Assembly (NCBI RefSeq): GCF_000832125.1 | Contig: NZ_JPRK01000003.1 | Span: 186,001 to 250,000 of the forward strand | Source of the DNA: Flavobacterium hibernum | GTDB taxonomy: Bacteria > Bacteroidota > Bacteroidia > Flavobacteriales > Flavobacteriaceae | Length of the DNA: 64,000 bases | Reading direction: 5' to 3' | Part shown: positions 7,539 through 17,377 of the stretch, one piece after another | Numbering within the stretch: position 1 is the first letter of the stretch | How the letters are laid out: every line of letters begins with the position of its first letter | The notes under the pieces: generated by a model | Seen by the model: only the letters and a program-made list of their open reading frames with translations | What the model was told of the DNA's origin: nothing | Databases searched by the model: none | Position numbers and translations under genes: made by a program

Positions 7539-7551
7539 TTAGTTTAACTAA
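7539..7551. promoter_or_regulatory. Operator-like dyad, copy 1
   Basis: TTAGTT-T-AACTAA is a perfect inverted repeat with a one-base spacer, followed by CCAA. The same 16-bp string TAGTTTAACTAACCAA recurs at 7681-7696. Confidence 0.45.
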
Positions 7552-7679
7552 CCAAAATTTAGTGCCCATGATTTAACAAAAATGGTAGTCGATACCATAA
7601 ACCATTCAACTTACCGCATAAAAAATGACCCTCTACTTCGTCTCGCAAACTAGTATAGAGGATCATAGCTAATCAAATC

Positions 7680-7692
7680 TTAGTTTAACTAA
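7680..7692. promoter_or_regulatory. Operator-like dyad, copy 2
   Basis: Second copy of TTAGTT-T-AACTAA followed by CCAA, 141 bp downstream of the first and 14 bp before the susC-type start codon. A paired arrangement this close to the gene suggests regulation by a dimeric protein, perhaps with looping. Confidence 0.45.
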
Positions 7693-7705
7693 CCAATCCA
7701 ATATT

Positions 7706-10700
7706 ATGAATAATTTTTCATTTTACAAGGATGGGAAAGGTCTTTATTGCCTATTCTTTATATGGCTTTGTTTTTCTTTTTCATCTCTTTATTCCAAAAA
7801 CACAGTCCGGCATAGTACTATTTTTACTCAACAACATCAAATACAGGGAACTATAACCGATGGCATTAATCCTTTGCCTGGGGTAACTATTGCTGTAAAA
7901 AATAAAATTAATAATGCAGCCATTTCCGACTATAGTGGTCAATACACCCTTTCCGCCTCTGCTACCGATACCTTAATTGTTTCATTTATAGGTTTTAAAA
8001 CTACCCTCGTACCAATAAAAGGACGTAAAACTGTAGATGTTCAATTGATTTATGACACAACAACTTTACAGGAGGTTCGTGTGAATGCTGGATATTATTC
8101 CGTAAAAGAAAGTGAACGTACCGGAAGTATTGCCCAAATTACTTCAAAAGACATAGAGAAACAGCCCGTAACAAATGTGCTTGCAGCTATGCAGGGCAGG
8201 ATGGCGGGAGTAAATATTACCCAGACAACCGGTGTTGCAGGTGGAGGGTTTGACATTCAAATTCGTGGAAGAAACAGCATTCGAAGTGATGGAAACGCAC
8301 CTTTGTATATTATTGACGGAGTTCCTTATTCTTCACAAACTGTCGGCAGCAGTCGCAGTACCGTTGTGCTTCCTTCTGCTTCTGATCCGTTAAATTCTAT
8401 TAATCCTGCTGATATCGAAAGCATTGAAGTGCTGAAAGATGCTGATGCGACTGCTATTTACGGTTCGCGTGGAGCGAATGGTGTTGTTTTGATTACAACT
8501 AAAAAAGGAAAAGAAGGATTGACTCGTTACACAGTAGATGTACGGCAAGGTATAGGCAAGGTTACAAATTTTATGGATCTGTTAAAGACAGATCAATATC
8601 TGGAGATGCGCCGGGAAGCTTTTGCTAATGACGGTATTGATTATGGTCCTAGTGATTATGATGTAAATGGCACATGGGATCAAAGCAGATATACCAACTG
8701 GCAGAAAGAACTTCTGGGAGGAATGGCAAGTTATACAGACATTCAGGCATCATTATCCGGAGGTTCTTCAAAAACACAATTTCTTATCAGTTCTGCCTTT
8801 CATAAAGAAACAACCGTTTTTCCGGGAGACTACCACTATAACAAAGCAAACGTGCGTTTTAATCTTAATCATCAATCTGAAGATGGCAGATTTCAAATCA
8901 ACACGACGGCAGGATTTACGGCACAGAAAAATAACCAGCCGGGAATTGACCTCTCACAATTTGTGGTTCTTCTGGCTCCAAATGCACCTTCTTTATACGA
9001 TGAGTCTGGAAACCTTAATTGGGAGAACAGCACTTGGGAAAACCCTCTGTCTTATCTGGAGGGCAAATATAAAACTGCAACCAATGACCTGATTGCAAAT
9101 ACAATGCTGTCCTATGCAATATTGCCTAGTTTAACTGCAAAAGCAAGTCTGGGTTTTACCAATACAAATCATAACGAAACCCGCACCCAGCCTTCTACTA
9201 TGTTTGATCCTGCCTATCAGCTCGGAAGCGAATATTCTATTATAACTGCAACCAACACCCAAAGGCAGTCATGGATTATAGAACCCCAAATCGAATGGCA
9301 GAAATCCTATGGGAAATTAAAAACACAGGCATTATTGGGTAGTACATTTCAAAAATTATCCGGCAGTCAGCTTATACAGGAAGCAACCGGATTTACAAGC
9401 AATGCCCTTATTTACAGTTTATCTTCAGCAACGCTTCTCAAAGCAATAGCAGATAATGAATCTATTTATAAATATCAGGCAGTATTTGCCCGTTTGAATT
9501 TTGTTTTTAACGAGAGGTATATTTTAAACCTGACTGGAAGACGTGATGGTTCAAGCCGTTTTGGTTCCAGAAATCAGTTTGCTAATTTTGGCGCTGTTGG
9601 AGGCGCATGGATTTTCTTTAATAAAAATCAAACTAAAACCAATAATCCTGTTATTAGTTTTGGTAAGTTAAGAGCCAGTTACGGAACTACGGGCAGTGAT
9701 CAGATTGGGGATTATCAGTTCATGGACACGTATTCTACCGCCAGTACAAATTATGGAGGCGTAACCGGAATAGCGCCAACTCGTTTATTTAATGCAGACT
9801 TTGCGTGGGAAATTAATAAAAAAGCGGAAGCTGCCATTGAGCTTGGCTTTTTCAGGGACAGGATTTTCTTTACGGGTGCATGGTATCAAAACCGTTCCTC
9901 CAATCAGCTCGTTGGTATTCCATTACCTGGAACAACAGGGTTTCCCTCTATTCAATCTAATTTGGATGCATCAGTACAAAATAGCGGAGTTGAACTCACT
10001 TTAAGAACTGTCAATTTTGAAAAAGAGAGTTTTAAATGGATCACGAACTTCAATATCTCTTTTGCCAAAAATAAATTATTGTCCTTTCCCAATTTAAAGG
10101 GGTCGACTTACCAGAACCAATTTGTAATCGGTGCCCCCCTTACTATAATAAAAGCCTACCATTATACCGGAATAGATGCACAGACCGGAATTTACCAATT
10201 TGAGGATATTAATAACGATGGCCGTATAACATCACCCGAAGACAAGCAGACTGTTGTAGATTTCAGTCCTGATTTTTTTGGAGGATTACAGAATCAAATT
10301 AATTGGAGAAGATGGCAGGTTGATTTTCTGCTCCAGTTCTCAAAGCAAAAAAATTATAGTGAGGAATATAGTCTTGGCTTACCGGGAGCAAAGAGTAATC
10401 AAACAACCAGAATTCTTAACAGATGGCAGAACAGCGGAGACAATGCCGAATTTCAAAGATTTAGCACCAGTGCTGACGGGGAGGTTCTGGATGCCTCGGA
10501 TAAATATTTCAACAGTGACGGAATCATTACCGATGCCTCTTATATACGCTTGAAGAACATCGCAATATCCTACACATTACCTGAGGACTGGATAAAAGGA
10601 GTCCGATGCCGTCTTTCTTTTGAAGGACAGAACCTGCTGACTTTTACTCCCTATAAAGGCAATGACCCTGCATTTAAGTTTGCCGGATATCTGCCGCCGT

Positions 10701-10738
10701 TAAAAGTATTTACAACGGGGCTTAATCTAACTTTTTAA
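7706..10738 (+). CDS. SusC/RagA-type TonB-dependent outer-membrane transporter
   Basis: 1010 residues. An N-terminal hydrophobic segment (CLFFIWLCFSFSSLYS, about 17-32) acts as signal peptide. It is followed by a CarboxypepD_reg-like domain (IQGTITDGINPLPGVTIAV, about 46-64), the SusC signature region and a TonB plug (IQIRGRNSIRSDGNAPLYII, then IDGVPY and GSRGANGVVLITTKKGK). A beta-barrel ends in GLNLTF, a normal terminal aromatic strand. It imports a large substrate across the outer membrane with the lipoprotein encoded 15 bp downstream. Because a secreted S9 peptidase follows in the same operon, the likely substrate is oligopeptides (compare RagAB) rather than glycans. The codon composition is visibly less AT-rich than in the flanking defence genes. 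Confidence 0.92.
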   Translation: MNNFSFYKDGKGLYCLFFIWLCFSFSSLYSKNTVRHSTIFTQQHQIQGTITDGINPLPGVTIAVKNKINNAAISDYSGQYTLSASATDTLIVSFIGFKTTLVPIKGRKTVDVQLIYDTTTLQEVRVNAGYYSVKESERTGSIAQITSKDIEKQPVTNVLAAMQGRMAGVNITQTTGVAGGGFDIQIRGRNSIRSDGNAPLYIIDGVPYSSQTVGSSRSTVVLPSASDPLNSINPADIESIEVLKDADATAIYGSRGANGVVLITTKKGKEGLTRYTVDVRQGIGKVTNFMDLLKTDQYLEMRREAFANDGIDYGPSDYDVNGTWDQSRYTNWQKELLGGMASYTDIQASLSGGSSKTQFLISSAFHKETTVFPGDYHYNKANVRFNLNHQSEDGRFQINTTAGFTAQKNNQPGIDLSQFVVLLAPNAPSLYDESGNLNWENSTWENPLSYLEGKYKTATNDLIANTMLSYAILPSLTAKASLGFTNTNHNETRTQPSTMFDPAYQLGSEYSIITATNTQRQSWIIEPQIEWQKSYGKLKTQALLGSTFQKLSGSQLIQEATGFTSNALIYSLSSATLLKAIADNESIYKYQAVFARLNFVFNERYILNLTGRRDGSSRFGSRNQFANFGAVGGAWIFFNKNQTKTNNPVISFGKLRASYGTTGSDQIGDYQFMDTYSTASTNYGGVTGIAPTRLFNADFAWEINKKAEAAIELGFFRDRIFFTGAWYQNRSSNQLVGIPLPGTTGFPSIQSNLDASVQNSGVELTLRTVNFEKESFKWITNFNISFAKNKLLSFPNLKGSTYQNQFVIGAPLTIIKAYHYTGIDAQTGIYQFEDINNDGRITSPEDKQTVVDFSPDFFGGLQNQINWRRWQVDFLLQFSKQKNYSEEYSLGLPGAKSNQTTRILNRWQNSGDNAEFQRFSTSADGEVLDASDKYFNSDGIITDASYIRLKNIAISYTLPEDWIKGVRCRLSFEGQNLLTFTPYKGNDPAFKFAGYLPPLKVFTTGLNLTF

Positions 10739-10753
10739 ACTAATACTAACATT

Positions 10754-12160
10754 ATGGAAACTAAATTATATCTACGGAAGCAAATAACCCTTTTTAAAAG
10801 AATAATTATCTCTTTATTAGTGATTTCGGGTTACAGTTGTGAATCGTTTGTCGAGGTTAACAGCCCATCGGGACAACTTTCTACAGAAGCAGTCTTTGAA
10901 GATAAGGGTACCGCCAATGCAGCAGTTTCAAATATTTATGCCAGCCTGCGCGATTCGGGGATGCTAACTGGAAATAGTGTGTCGATAACCACAAAAATGG
11001 GTGCTTATACAGATGAACTGAATTTCTATGGTATTAGTTCAGGCACAACATTAAATTTTTACAACAACACACTGCTGCCTACTAATCCACAAGTTGTAAG
11101 TTGGTGGAAAACAGCTTATTCTCAAATATATGCCGCCAATTCAGTAATACAGGGAGTAACTGCTTCCGCTACCCTTGCCACTACAGATAAAAATCAGTTC
11201 ATTGGCGAAGCCCTATTTATAAGATCTCTTTTACATTTCTATTTATTGAATCTATATGGTGATGTTCCTTATGTTACAGCAACAAATTACAAACAGAATA
11301 CTACAATTGGGCGTAGCAGTACAAACCTGTTATATTCGAAAATAATAGAAGATCTTCAAACTTCGCATGCTCTTCTTCCTGAGAGTTATTTGTCCGCTGA
11401 TCGCACACGTGCTAATAAAGCAGTAGCAATGGCACTTCTTGCAAGGGTTTATCTTTATTCCAAAGCATGGGCTGAAGCAGCCAATGCAGCTTCTTATCTC
11501 CTAAACAATACCGCAACATACAAATGGGAAAACGATCTGAATAAAATATTCCTAAAAGGAAGCACTGTCACCATCTGGCAGTACAAGCCGGGAGTTGAAG
11601 GTCAGAATAGCGCAGAGGGAGGATCAATGATTTTACTTACAGGACCACCTGCCGATGTAGCACTTAATCCAAACTTTGTCAATGCCTTTGAAATTGGTGA
11701 CCAGAGAAGACAAAAATGGATTGGCTCGGTATCAAAAGGAACTTCCACATGGTATTTCGCAGCCAAATACAAAGTCAAATTAAAAACTGCCACTTCAACT
11801 GAATATTCAATAATCTTCAGGCTTGCCGAACAGTATCTCATACGTGCTGAAGCAAGGGCGCAACAGGGAGACCTGATAGGAGCCAAAGAAGACCTCAACA
11901 AAATAAGGCAGAATGCAGGATTAGGAAATACCCCTGCAGTTTCACAGCAGGAAATATTGGAAGCGGTTATCCGGGAACGCCGATTTGAACTATTTACTGA
12001 ATCGGCCCACCGGTTCTTTGACTTGAAAAGAACCGGACAGCTGGATTCCCAACTTACAGGAGTAAAAAATGGATGGAATTCAACCGACAATCTTCTCCCT
12101 GTCCCTGAATCTGAACTGACTCTGAATCCTAATTTACTTCCTCAGAATCTAGGATATTAA
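10754..12160 (+). CDS. SusD/RagB-family substrate-binding lipoprotein
   Basis: 468 residues. The lipoprotein signal peptide ends SGYSC with the lipidated cysteine at residue 29. SusD-type features include NAAVSNIYASLRDSG near 55-70, a TPR-like helical core (FIGEALFIRSLLHFYLLNLY, then GDVPYV) and the C-terminal hallmark RLAEQYLIRAEARAQQGD with IRERRFELFTESAHRFFDLK, ending LLPVPESELTLNPNLLPQN. It forms the lid of the SusCD pair on the cell surface. It lies 15 bp after the susC-type gene, and the peptidase gene follows after 13 bp, so the three form one operon. Confidence 0.92.
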   Translation: METKLYLRKQITLFKRIIISLLVISGYSCESFVEVNSPSGQLSTEAVFEDKGTANAAVSNIYASLRDSGMLTGNSVSITTKMGAYTDELNFYGISSGTTLNFYNNTLLPTNPQVVSWWKTAYSQIYAANSVIQGVTASATLATTDKNQFIGEALFIRSLLHFYLLNLYGDVPYVTATNYKQNTTIGRSSTNLLYSKIIEDLQTSHALLPESYLSADRTRANKAVAMALLARVYLYSKAWAEAANAASYLLNNTATYKWENDLNKIFLKGSTVTIWQYKPGVEGQNSAEGGSMILLTGPPADVALNPNFVNAFEIGDQRRQKWIGSVSKGTSTWYFAAKYKVKLKTATSTEYSIIFRLAEQYLIRAEARAQQGDLIGAKEDLNKIRQNAGLGNTPAVSQQEILEAVIRERRFELFTESAHRFFDLKRTGQLDSQLTGVKNGWNSTDNLLPVPESELTLNPNLLPQNLGY

Positions 12161-12173
12161 TGCCGTATAAAAT

Positions 12174-14816
12174 ATGAAAAAGGATTTAAGATTTGTTTAC
12201 GGAGTGCTTTCCGTACTCATATTTGAATTAGTAACCTGTTCCGCTTCGGGACAGGGACTAATCAAAAAAAATATCAGTGATGCTGATTACAAATTGTGGA
12301 GTACCATGGAAACAAAAAAAATTTCAGAAAATGGACAATGGTACACCTACAGTTTATCTTATGAGCAAGGTTCTGATACACTGTTTGTAAAAAGTACCCA
12401 GAAAAATAAAAACTATGCCTTTTCAGGCACTCTGACAGGAACCTTTCTGAAAGAAAAATGGTTTTGCAGCCGAAACGATCAAAATGAACTTTCACTGCTT
12501 CATCTGCCTTCAGGGAAAATTGAGATTACAAAAAATGCAGATAACTACTTATTTACTTCAGACGAAAAATATTTGATTATTTTTCTGCGTACAGACAAGC
12601 AAAAAAAAATAATTATTAAACCATTAGATGGTTCTGCATCTTATGAAATAGAAAATGTCAAGGGATATGCTTATAATCAAAAATCAAATCAGCTGATCTA
12701 CAGCAAATCTGTATCCAATGGTTGCAGTGTTTCTATTTTAACTATAAAAGAAAAGTTCTCAGAATCAAAAATAATAGAAAGCGACAACTTTAACTATACA
12801 AGTTTTGTCTGGCAGCAAAACACCGGATCCGCAGTATTCACAAGGTCAAAAACTGATGTAAATACAGATTCTTCAGCAGAGGTAAAAGAATTGGTTTACT
12901 ACAAAACCGATACACAAAAAATGTTTGTTTTCCAGCCCGACACCACTTTTGATTTTGATAAAAAATATGTAATAAAGTCGGAAACTGTTTCAGATATGAT
13001 GATATCAGAGGATGGGAAAAGCGTGTTTTTTAAAATTAAAGGCCGAAATCCGAAATCCGAAAAAGCAGCAAAAAAAATCGTGCAGGTATGGAATGCAGAT
13101 GACAAATATTTAGAACCTGCTGAAAAGGAAAAAGACGGCAGTGTTAAAATGCCCAAGACAGTTGTATGGTGGCCTGAAAAAAATAATTTTAGAATACTGA
13201 CAGATACTGTTTTCTCTAAATTGATGCTTGACACCAATAGAAAATTTGCAATCACATGGAATCCTGTCGCCAATGAACCACAGTCAAATCTTCATGCTGC
13301 CAGAGATTACAAAACAATCAATCTTGACACTGGACAGGAACAATATTTTTTAAAAGATTTTAATTATGAAGTTGATAAAATTGCCTTATCTCCAGCGGGA
13401 AAATACGTTACCTATTTTAAAAATAATCATTGGTGGATTTATAATATTGAGAAAAATATTCATACTAATCTCACTGCAGCTTTACAGGAATCTTTCTCTG
13501 TTGAAGATTTGGATCGCGGGGACGGTCCTCTTCCATACGGAAATCCCGGATGGACACCTGATGACCAATCAATTCTGCTCTACGACCGGTTTGACATATG
13601 GGAAATATCAATCGAAAATTTGAAAGCACTAAAATTAACACATGGAAGGAGCGAAAAAACAATATATAGGATAAGGCCAGTTTCAAATGAGCAAAAGCTA
13701 AAAGGTAATTTTGATGGTGTAACAAACGCTGTAATAAACGTAAATAAATCAATTATACTTCAATCAAAAGCTGAAAATGTGAATGGATTATGGTGGTATA
13801 AAAAAAATAGTTCCATACTTCCAATTATATTGAGCAAAAATAAAATCTCAGATCCTGTAATGGCTTTGAACACTGAAACTGTGATCTACAAAGAAGAAAG
13901 TTTTGAAACACCACCAAGGCTTGTTTTACAAGAAAAAAAAGAAAAAAAAGCACAGACACTTTATCAGAGTAATTATCATTTTAAGCATTTCAATTCAGGA
14001 ACCTCCTCAGTAATTCATTACCGTAATAGGAATGGAAATAATATTAAGGCTGCATTATTTTATCCTGCAAATTATAATCCTGAAAAACTTTATCCTATGA
14101 TCGTTCATGTGTATGAGAAACAATCAGAAACTGTACACGATTATATTAATCCATCGCTTTACAGTGGCAATGGTTTTAATGTCAGTCACTATACAAATAC
14201 TGGCTATTTTGTTTTGCTCCCAGACATTGTGTATGAGTTTGGCAATCCGGGAAATTCTGCTGTTGATTGTGTTGTTGCAGCAACGAAGAAAGCATTGGAA
14301 ATTGTTCCGGTCAACCCTAAAAGGATAGGCTTGATTGGGCATTCATTTGGAGGGTATGAAGTAGATTATATAATTACGCAAACTAATATTTTTTCCGCTG
14401 CCGTAGCGGGTGCGGCAATCACTGATCTTATAAGTGGCTACCTTTATGTTTCGTGGAATTTCAACCGCCCCAATTTCTTTCAGTACGAGTCTGGTCAGTT
14501 TCGAATGGACGGCTCGATTTTTAAAAATTTCCTTAGTTATCTGGCTAACTCGCCGGTGTATTATGCAGATCGGGTAACAACTCCGCTTTTATCATGGGCA
14601 GGTGAGGCAGACAGACATGTACATTATTATCAGACTATAGAATTTTATCTAGCCTTGCGCCGTCTTGGTAAAAAAAATGTAATGCTTCTATATCCGGATC
14701 AGCAGCATGTTTTAACTGATAAAGAACAGCAAAAACATTTAACAGAATATGTGATGCGGTGGTTTGATAATTACTTATCAGCAAAAAGTAACCCTGAATT
14801 TGTTAAAGTTAATTAA
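12174..14816 (+). CDS. Secreted S9-family prolyl-oligopeptidase-like serine peptidase
   Basis: 880 residues. The N-terminal signal peptide includes GVLSVLIFELVTCSASG, cleaved near residue 27. A long beta-propeller-like N-terminal region is followed by an alpha/beta-hydrolase domain with an intact triad: Ser724 in GHSFGG, Asp813 in GEADRH and His845 in DQQHVL. The enzyme should cleave peptides at the surface or in the periplasm. Third gene of the SusC/SusD operon, 13 bp after the susD-type gene, it likely trims peptides captured or imported by the pair. An insertion or degenerate blades cannot be excluded, because the middle of the protein is Lys-rich and poorly conserved in my reading. Confidence 0.88.
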   Translation: MKKDLRFVYGVLSVLIFELVTCSASGQGLIKKNISDADYKLWSTMETKKISENGQWYTYSLSYEQGSDTLFVKSTQKNKNYAFSGTLTGTFLKEKWFCSRNDQNELSLLHLPSGKIEITKNADNYLFTSDEKYLIIFLRTDKQKKIIIKPLDGSASYEIENVKGYAYNQKSNQLIYSKSVSNGCSVSILTIKEKFSESKIIESDNFNYTSFVWQQNTGSAVFTRSKTDVNTDSSAEVKELVYYKTDTQKMFVFQPDTTFDFDKKYVIKSETVSDMMISEDGKSVFFKIKGRNPKSEKAAKKIVQVWNADDKYLEPAEKEKDGSVKMPKTVVWWPEKNNFRILTDTVFSKLMLDTNRKFAITWNPVANEPQSNLHAARDYKTINLDTGQEQYFLKDFNYEVDKIALSPAGKYVTYFKNNHWWIYNIEKNIHTNLTAALQESFSVEDLDRGDGPLPYGNPGWTPDDQSILLYDRFDIWEISIENLKALKLTHGRSEKTIYRIRPVSNEQKLKGNFDGVTNAVINVNKSIILQSKAENVNGLWWYKKNSSILPIILSKNKISDPVMALNTETVIYKEESFETPPRLVLQEKKEKKAQTLYQSNYHFKHFNSGTSSVIHYRNRNGNNIKAALFYPANYNPEKLYPMIVHVYEKQSETVHDYINPSLYSGNGFNVSHYTNTGYFVLLPDIVYEFGNPGNSAVDCVVAATKKALEIVPVNPKRIGLIGHSFGGYEVDYIITQTNIFSAAVAGAAITDLISGYLYVSWNFNRPNFFQYESGQFRMDGSIFKNFLSYLANSPVYYADRVTTPLLSWAGEADRHVHYYQTIEFYLALRRLGKKNVMLLYPDQQHVLTDKEQQKHLTEYVMRWFDNYLSAKSNPEFVKVN

Positions 14817-14821
14817 AAAAT

Positions 14822-14848
14822 AAATGCAGTTCTTTTGGAACTGCATTT
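14822..14848. terminator. Bidirectional terminator between convergent genes
   Basis: Perfect stem AAATGCAGTTC / GAACTGCATTT with a short TTTTG loop, placed in the 39-bp gap between the S9 peptidase stop and the stop of the convergent DUF6520 gene. Confidence 0.8.
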
Positions 14849-14855
14849 ACCGTTT

Positions 14856-15149
14856 TTATTGTTGCGGTCTATAAACTTCGACCGTACAGGCACCATTAGC
14901 ATTTTTTGCATATACCTGTTGTGAGGCTGGATTAGCTGACACTCGGCAAATTGCACCGAAATTATCAGTATCACATTCATAAGTCTGCTCCTCATTACAT
15001 AATCCGGCCGGATTTAGCCTTACGTAACCATCAATCAATGCTGTAGATCTACTATTTTTCTCCATAGCATTAGTTGTAAAAGCACCTGCTATCGCAAGGG
15101 CAAATACGGCAGCAGGAATAACCACCTGTTTTGAAAAAATTGTTTTCAT
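14856..15149 (-). CDS. DUF6520-like small exported protein
   Basis: 97 residues beginning MKTIFSKQVVIPAAVFALAI, a signal peptide or membrane anchor ending at AFTTNAM. The mature part contains four cysteines in the pattern LCNEEQTYECDTDN...AICRV...GACTVEVY, typical of the small Flavobacteriia family named DUF6520. It is usually found next to MauE/DoxX-like membrane proteins and TonB-dependent transporters, as here. The function is unknown; the cysteines suggest disulfides in the periplasm. Confidence 0.7.
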   Translation of the reverse strand: MKTIFSKQVVIPAAVFALAIAGAFTTNAMEKNSRSTALIDGYVRLNPAGLCNEEQTYECDTDNFGAICRVSANPASQQVYAKNANGACTVEVYRPQQ

Positions 15150-15228
15150 GATTTAAATAATTTATGGTTAATGATCTACTCTATCACAGGTTTTCGATCT
15201 TCCCCTGATACTGCGCTGTATATTATAA

Positions 15229-16752
15229 TTACTTTTTGTAATGTATTGTAATGACACTGCTAAGCACGTAACTGACCAAATGAGTCCCGATAATAGCATA
15301 CAATTGATTGTTAATCACAATAAAATCTTTTAGCTTTTTATTTTCAATATGGTAGATGTAAAAACTGGATACATAGGATCTGTCATTTAAATTGTATACA
15401 TCTATTACAGAGGCCTGATTCCACATTTTTTTATCTTCATATCTTCCAATTATTCCTGAGTTTATAAACAGCAGATTTTTATGAATAGCAGCAGATTTAT
15501 TGACAATTACTGGTGGAGCGGCAAACTTTTTTTCGCCTCTGCTGCTTAGATAAGCAACTTTTACTTTTTCAGGACTAAGTGTATCGATAGTATTGCTTCT
15601 AAAAGCAAGATTTAAGTTTTGATCTGCAACTATAAACTCATTACGGTAATAATAGATGTAAACATGTTTCTGGGAATAAAAGTCATAATAAAATCTTCCG
15701 TCAACATCAAACATTCCATCAACTTGCTTTTGTAATAAATCAGACTTTATAGTTATTTTAGAGGGATTTCCAAAGTATAAAGTTCCTAATTCACTTTGAT
15801 TGCTTTGTTTGTCAATAGTTCTAAATGATATATGAACCGAATCAATGACCTGAGGCTGTGTGAATCGAATAGAGCCATTCCATTTATATCTTGCCTTCCA
15901 ATTTGAAATACTGCCTTTAAATATTGAAGCAACATTTCCATCAATCAAATAAAAAGAAGAGTCAATAATTTTTAAGCGTACAGCGGTAGACAAAAGGTCA
16001 CTATTCACTGTGATTTTATGTTTCGCATTACGTCTGAGTAAAGAATCCCATTCTGTTACCAGCAATGGACTACTTGTATTACCCAGATAGATTTTACCCT
16101 TTGAGAAACCTGAAAAATAAAAAGAATTGTATTGTATCTGTGTATCATATTTTTTTTCTGTACCCTGAGGATAGCGCCTGATAAATGAATTATCATAATG
16201 CATCATATTTTCTGACTTGATAAATAATCCGGCCATTAGCATAACTGCCAACAAAGCACAGCCTGCAAGAGAGAGAGATTTTCGTTTTTTTTCTTTTCTA
16301 AAGCCTCCCTCTGCAGGATTTTTAAATGGGATAAGCAATATTGCAACTGCGGATATAATAACAAAGAAAATATTAAAAACCAGATGCTCTTTCCAATTTA
16401 ATTTTTCCAGTATGCCTCCACAAGAACAAGGTATAAAAGAACTGTAATTTAAAATAATGTATATGTAAACTGTAAACATGACCATCAGCCCAAAAGCAAA
16501 ATATAATGCCAGTATTCTGGTTCTTTTAAATACAAGTAAAACTGAAATCAAAAGTTCTAAAATGATAACTCCCCAGGAAATTAGTCCGGCAAATGCACTA
16601 AGTAATGGAGATTGCGCTAATTGTATTTGAAAATTCTCAAAGTCAAGCATTTTACTTACTGCTGCATAGACAAACAATAGTACCAGCAATAAGCAAATTG
16701 AGTCCAAAATTATAGTCTTAAGTTTTGCATTTGATTTCATTATATATTGCAA
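15229..16752 (-). CDS. MauE/DoxX-like membrane protein with large C-terminal domain
   Basis: 507 residues; an in-frame ATG at 16740 (MKSNAKLK) is an alternative start. The N-terminal part has four or five membrane segments (LDSICLLLVLLFVYAAVSKM, LISWGVIILELLISVLLVF, ALYFAFGLMVMFTVYIYIIL, FNIFFVIISAVAILLIPF). Between the third and fourth is the redox-type motif PCSCGG, as in MauE-like proteins. A further segment at about 165-180 (LAGCALLAVMLMAGLFI) precedes a ~320-residue extracytoplasmic beta-rich domain. It is probably involved in thiol redox or maturation of the Cys-rich DUF6520 protein encoded 79 bp downstream, but this is inferred from context. Confidence 0.75.
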   Translation of the reverse strand: MQYIMKSNAKLKTIILDSICLLLVLLFVYAAVSKMLDFENFQIQLAQSPLLSAFAGLISWGVIILELLISVLLVFKRTRILALYFAFGLMVMFTVYIYIILNYSSFIPCSCGGILEKLNWKEHLVFNIFFVIISAVAILLIPFKNPAEGGFRKEKKRKSLSLAGCALLAVMLMAGLFIKSENMMHYDNSFIRRYPQGTEKKYDTQIQYNSFYFSGFSKGKIYLGNTSSPLLVTEWDSLLRRNAKHKITVNSDLLSTAVRLKIIDSSFYLIDGNVASIFKGSISNWKARYKWNGSIRFTQPQVIDSVHISFRTIDKQSNQSELGTLYFGNPSKITIKSDLLQKQVDGMFDVDGRFYYDFYSQKHVYIYYYRNEFIVADQNLNLAFRSNTIDTLSPEKVKVAYLSSRGEKKFAAPPVIVNKSAAIHKNLLFINSGIIGRYEDKKMWNQASVIDVYNLNDRSYVSSFYIYHIENKKLKDFIVINNQLYAIIGTHLVSYVLSSVITIHYKK

Positions 16753-17077
16753 TTAATTAAACAAAGCATTTAGTCAGATTTAAAACAATAACAATTCTTT
16801 AGATTAGGTTTATGTAAAACCTATTTTAGTTGTAGCATTTAATAAACTTCAAGTGTAACAGAAAGTAATAAATTGTAATTAAAAAATTGATTTACAATGT
16901 TATGAACAAAATTAAATCACTTGCTGATATTAATTATTATCAAAAACAAGCCAAGATTTTTCAATAACAATCAATCGTAGTTAAAAAACAGAATAAGGTG
17001 CAGTTTATAATTAAAAAGAAGCCATTAGAAAAATAATTTCTAATGGCTTCAAGTAATTTGTTGATTTCTAACTGTCG
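16753..17077. other. Intergenic region without gene
   Basis: 325 bp. Very AT-rich, no supportable coding frame. It holds the terminator at 17018-17050 and presumably the promoter of the MauE-like gene, which I could not place. Confidence 0.5.
17018..17050. terminator. Intrinsic terminator
   Basis: Perfect 14-bp stem GAAGCCATTAGAAA / TTTCTAATGGCTTC with a 5-nt loop, preceded by an A-run. It lies 28 bp after the stop of the minus-strand gene at 17078, so it probably ends that transcript. Confidence 0.75.
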
Positions 17078-17377
17078 CTACTTTATTGTATCTCCAAGTA
17101 CACTTAGTTTTTCACTGAGTTCAATCAGCCCCGCTTTTTGTAAACATTCCTCTCCAAATAGTTTTAACTCCTGAAGATTTTCTTCTTGAATACTACTCAT
17201 AAGAATCGATGGTTTATCATTTCCCTTCGCAGATAATCCACGTTCAATAACATGGTTTAATAGTAATACATTTTTTCGTGAAATTTTCAAATCAATCTTC
17301 ACTACATCATTCATGCCTGGGATACTAAGTACAGTATCAAACACCTTGGCCACATCATTTGTTGTCATAATCTTCAC
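17078..17377 (-). CDS. Small hypothetical protein
   Basis: 99 residues; MKIMTTND offers ATG codons at residue 1 and residue 4. It is helical and amphipathic, with KIDLKISRKNVLLLNHVIER and SIQEENLQELKLFGEECLQK, and has no membrane segment or signal peptide. I recall similar short proteins beside mobilisation genes in Flavobacteriia but no function. It faces away from the mobilisation operon across 629 bp. Confidence 0.5.
   Translation of the reverse strand: MKIMTTNDVAKVFDTVLSIPGMNDVVKIDLKISRKNVLLLNHVIERGLSAKGNDKPSILMSSIQEENLQELKLFGEECLQKAGLIELSEKLSVLGDTIK

Larger units (their letters stand above)
7193..7705. other. Long regulatory intergenic region upstream of susC-type gene
   Basis: 513 bp between divergent genes with no coding sequence but unusual structure. 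From left to right there is a perfect dyad at 7225, a TAAATTTG -7-like box at 7276-7283, a long hairpin at 7327-7440, and two copies of a TTAGTT/AACTAA operator-like element at 7539 and 7680. Between those copies lies an imperfect hairpin (GACCCTCTACT / AGTATAGAGGATC, about 7627-7664). Confidence 0.55.
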
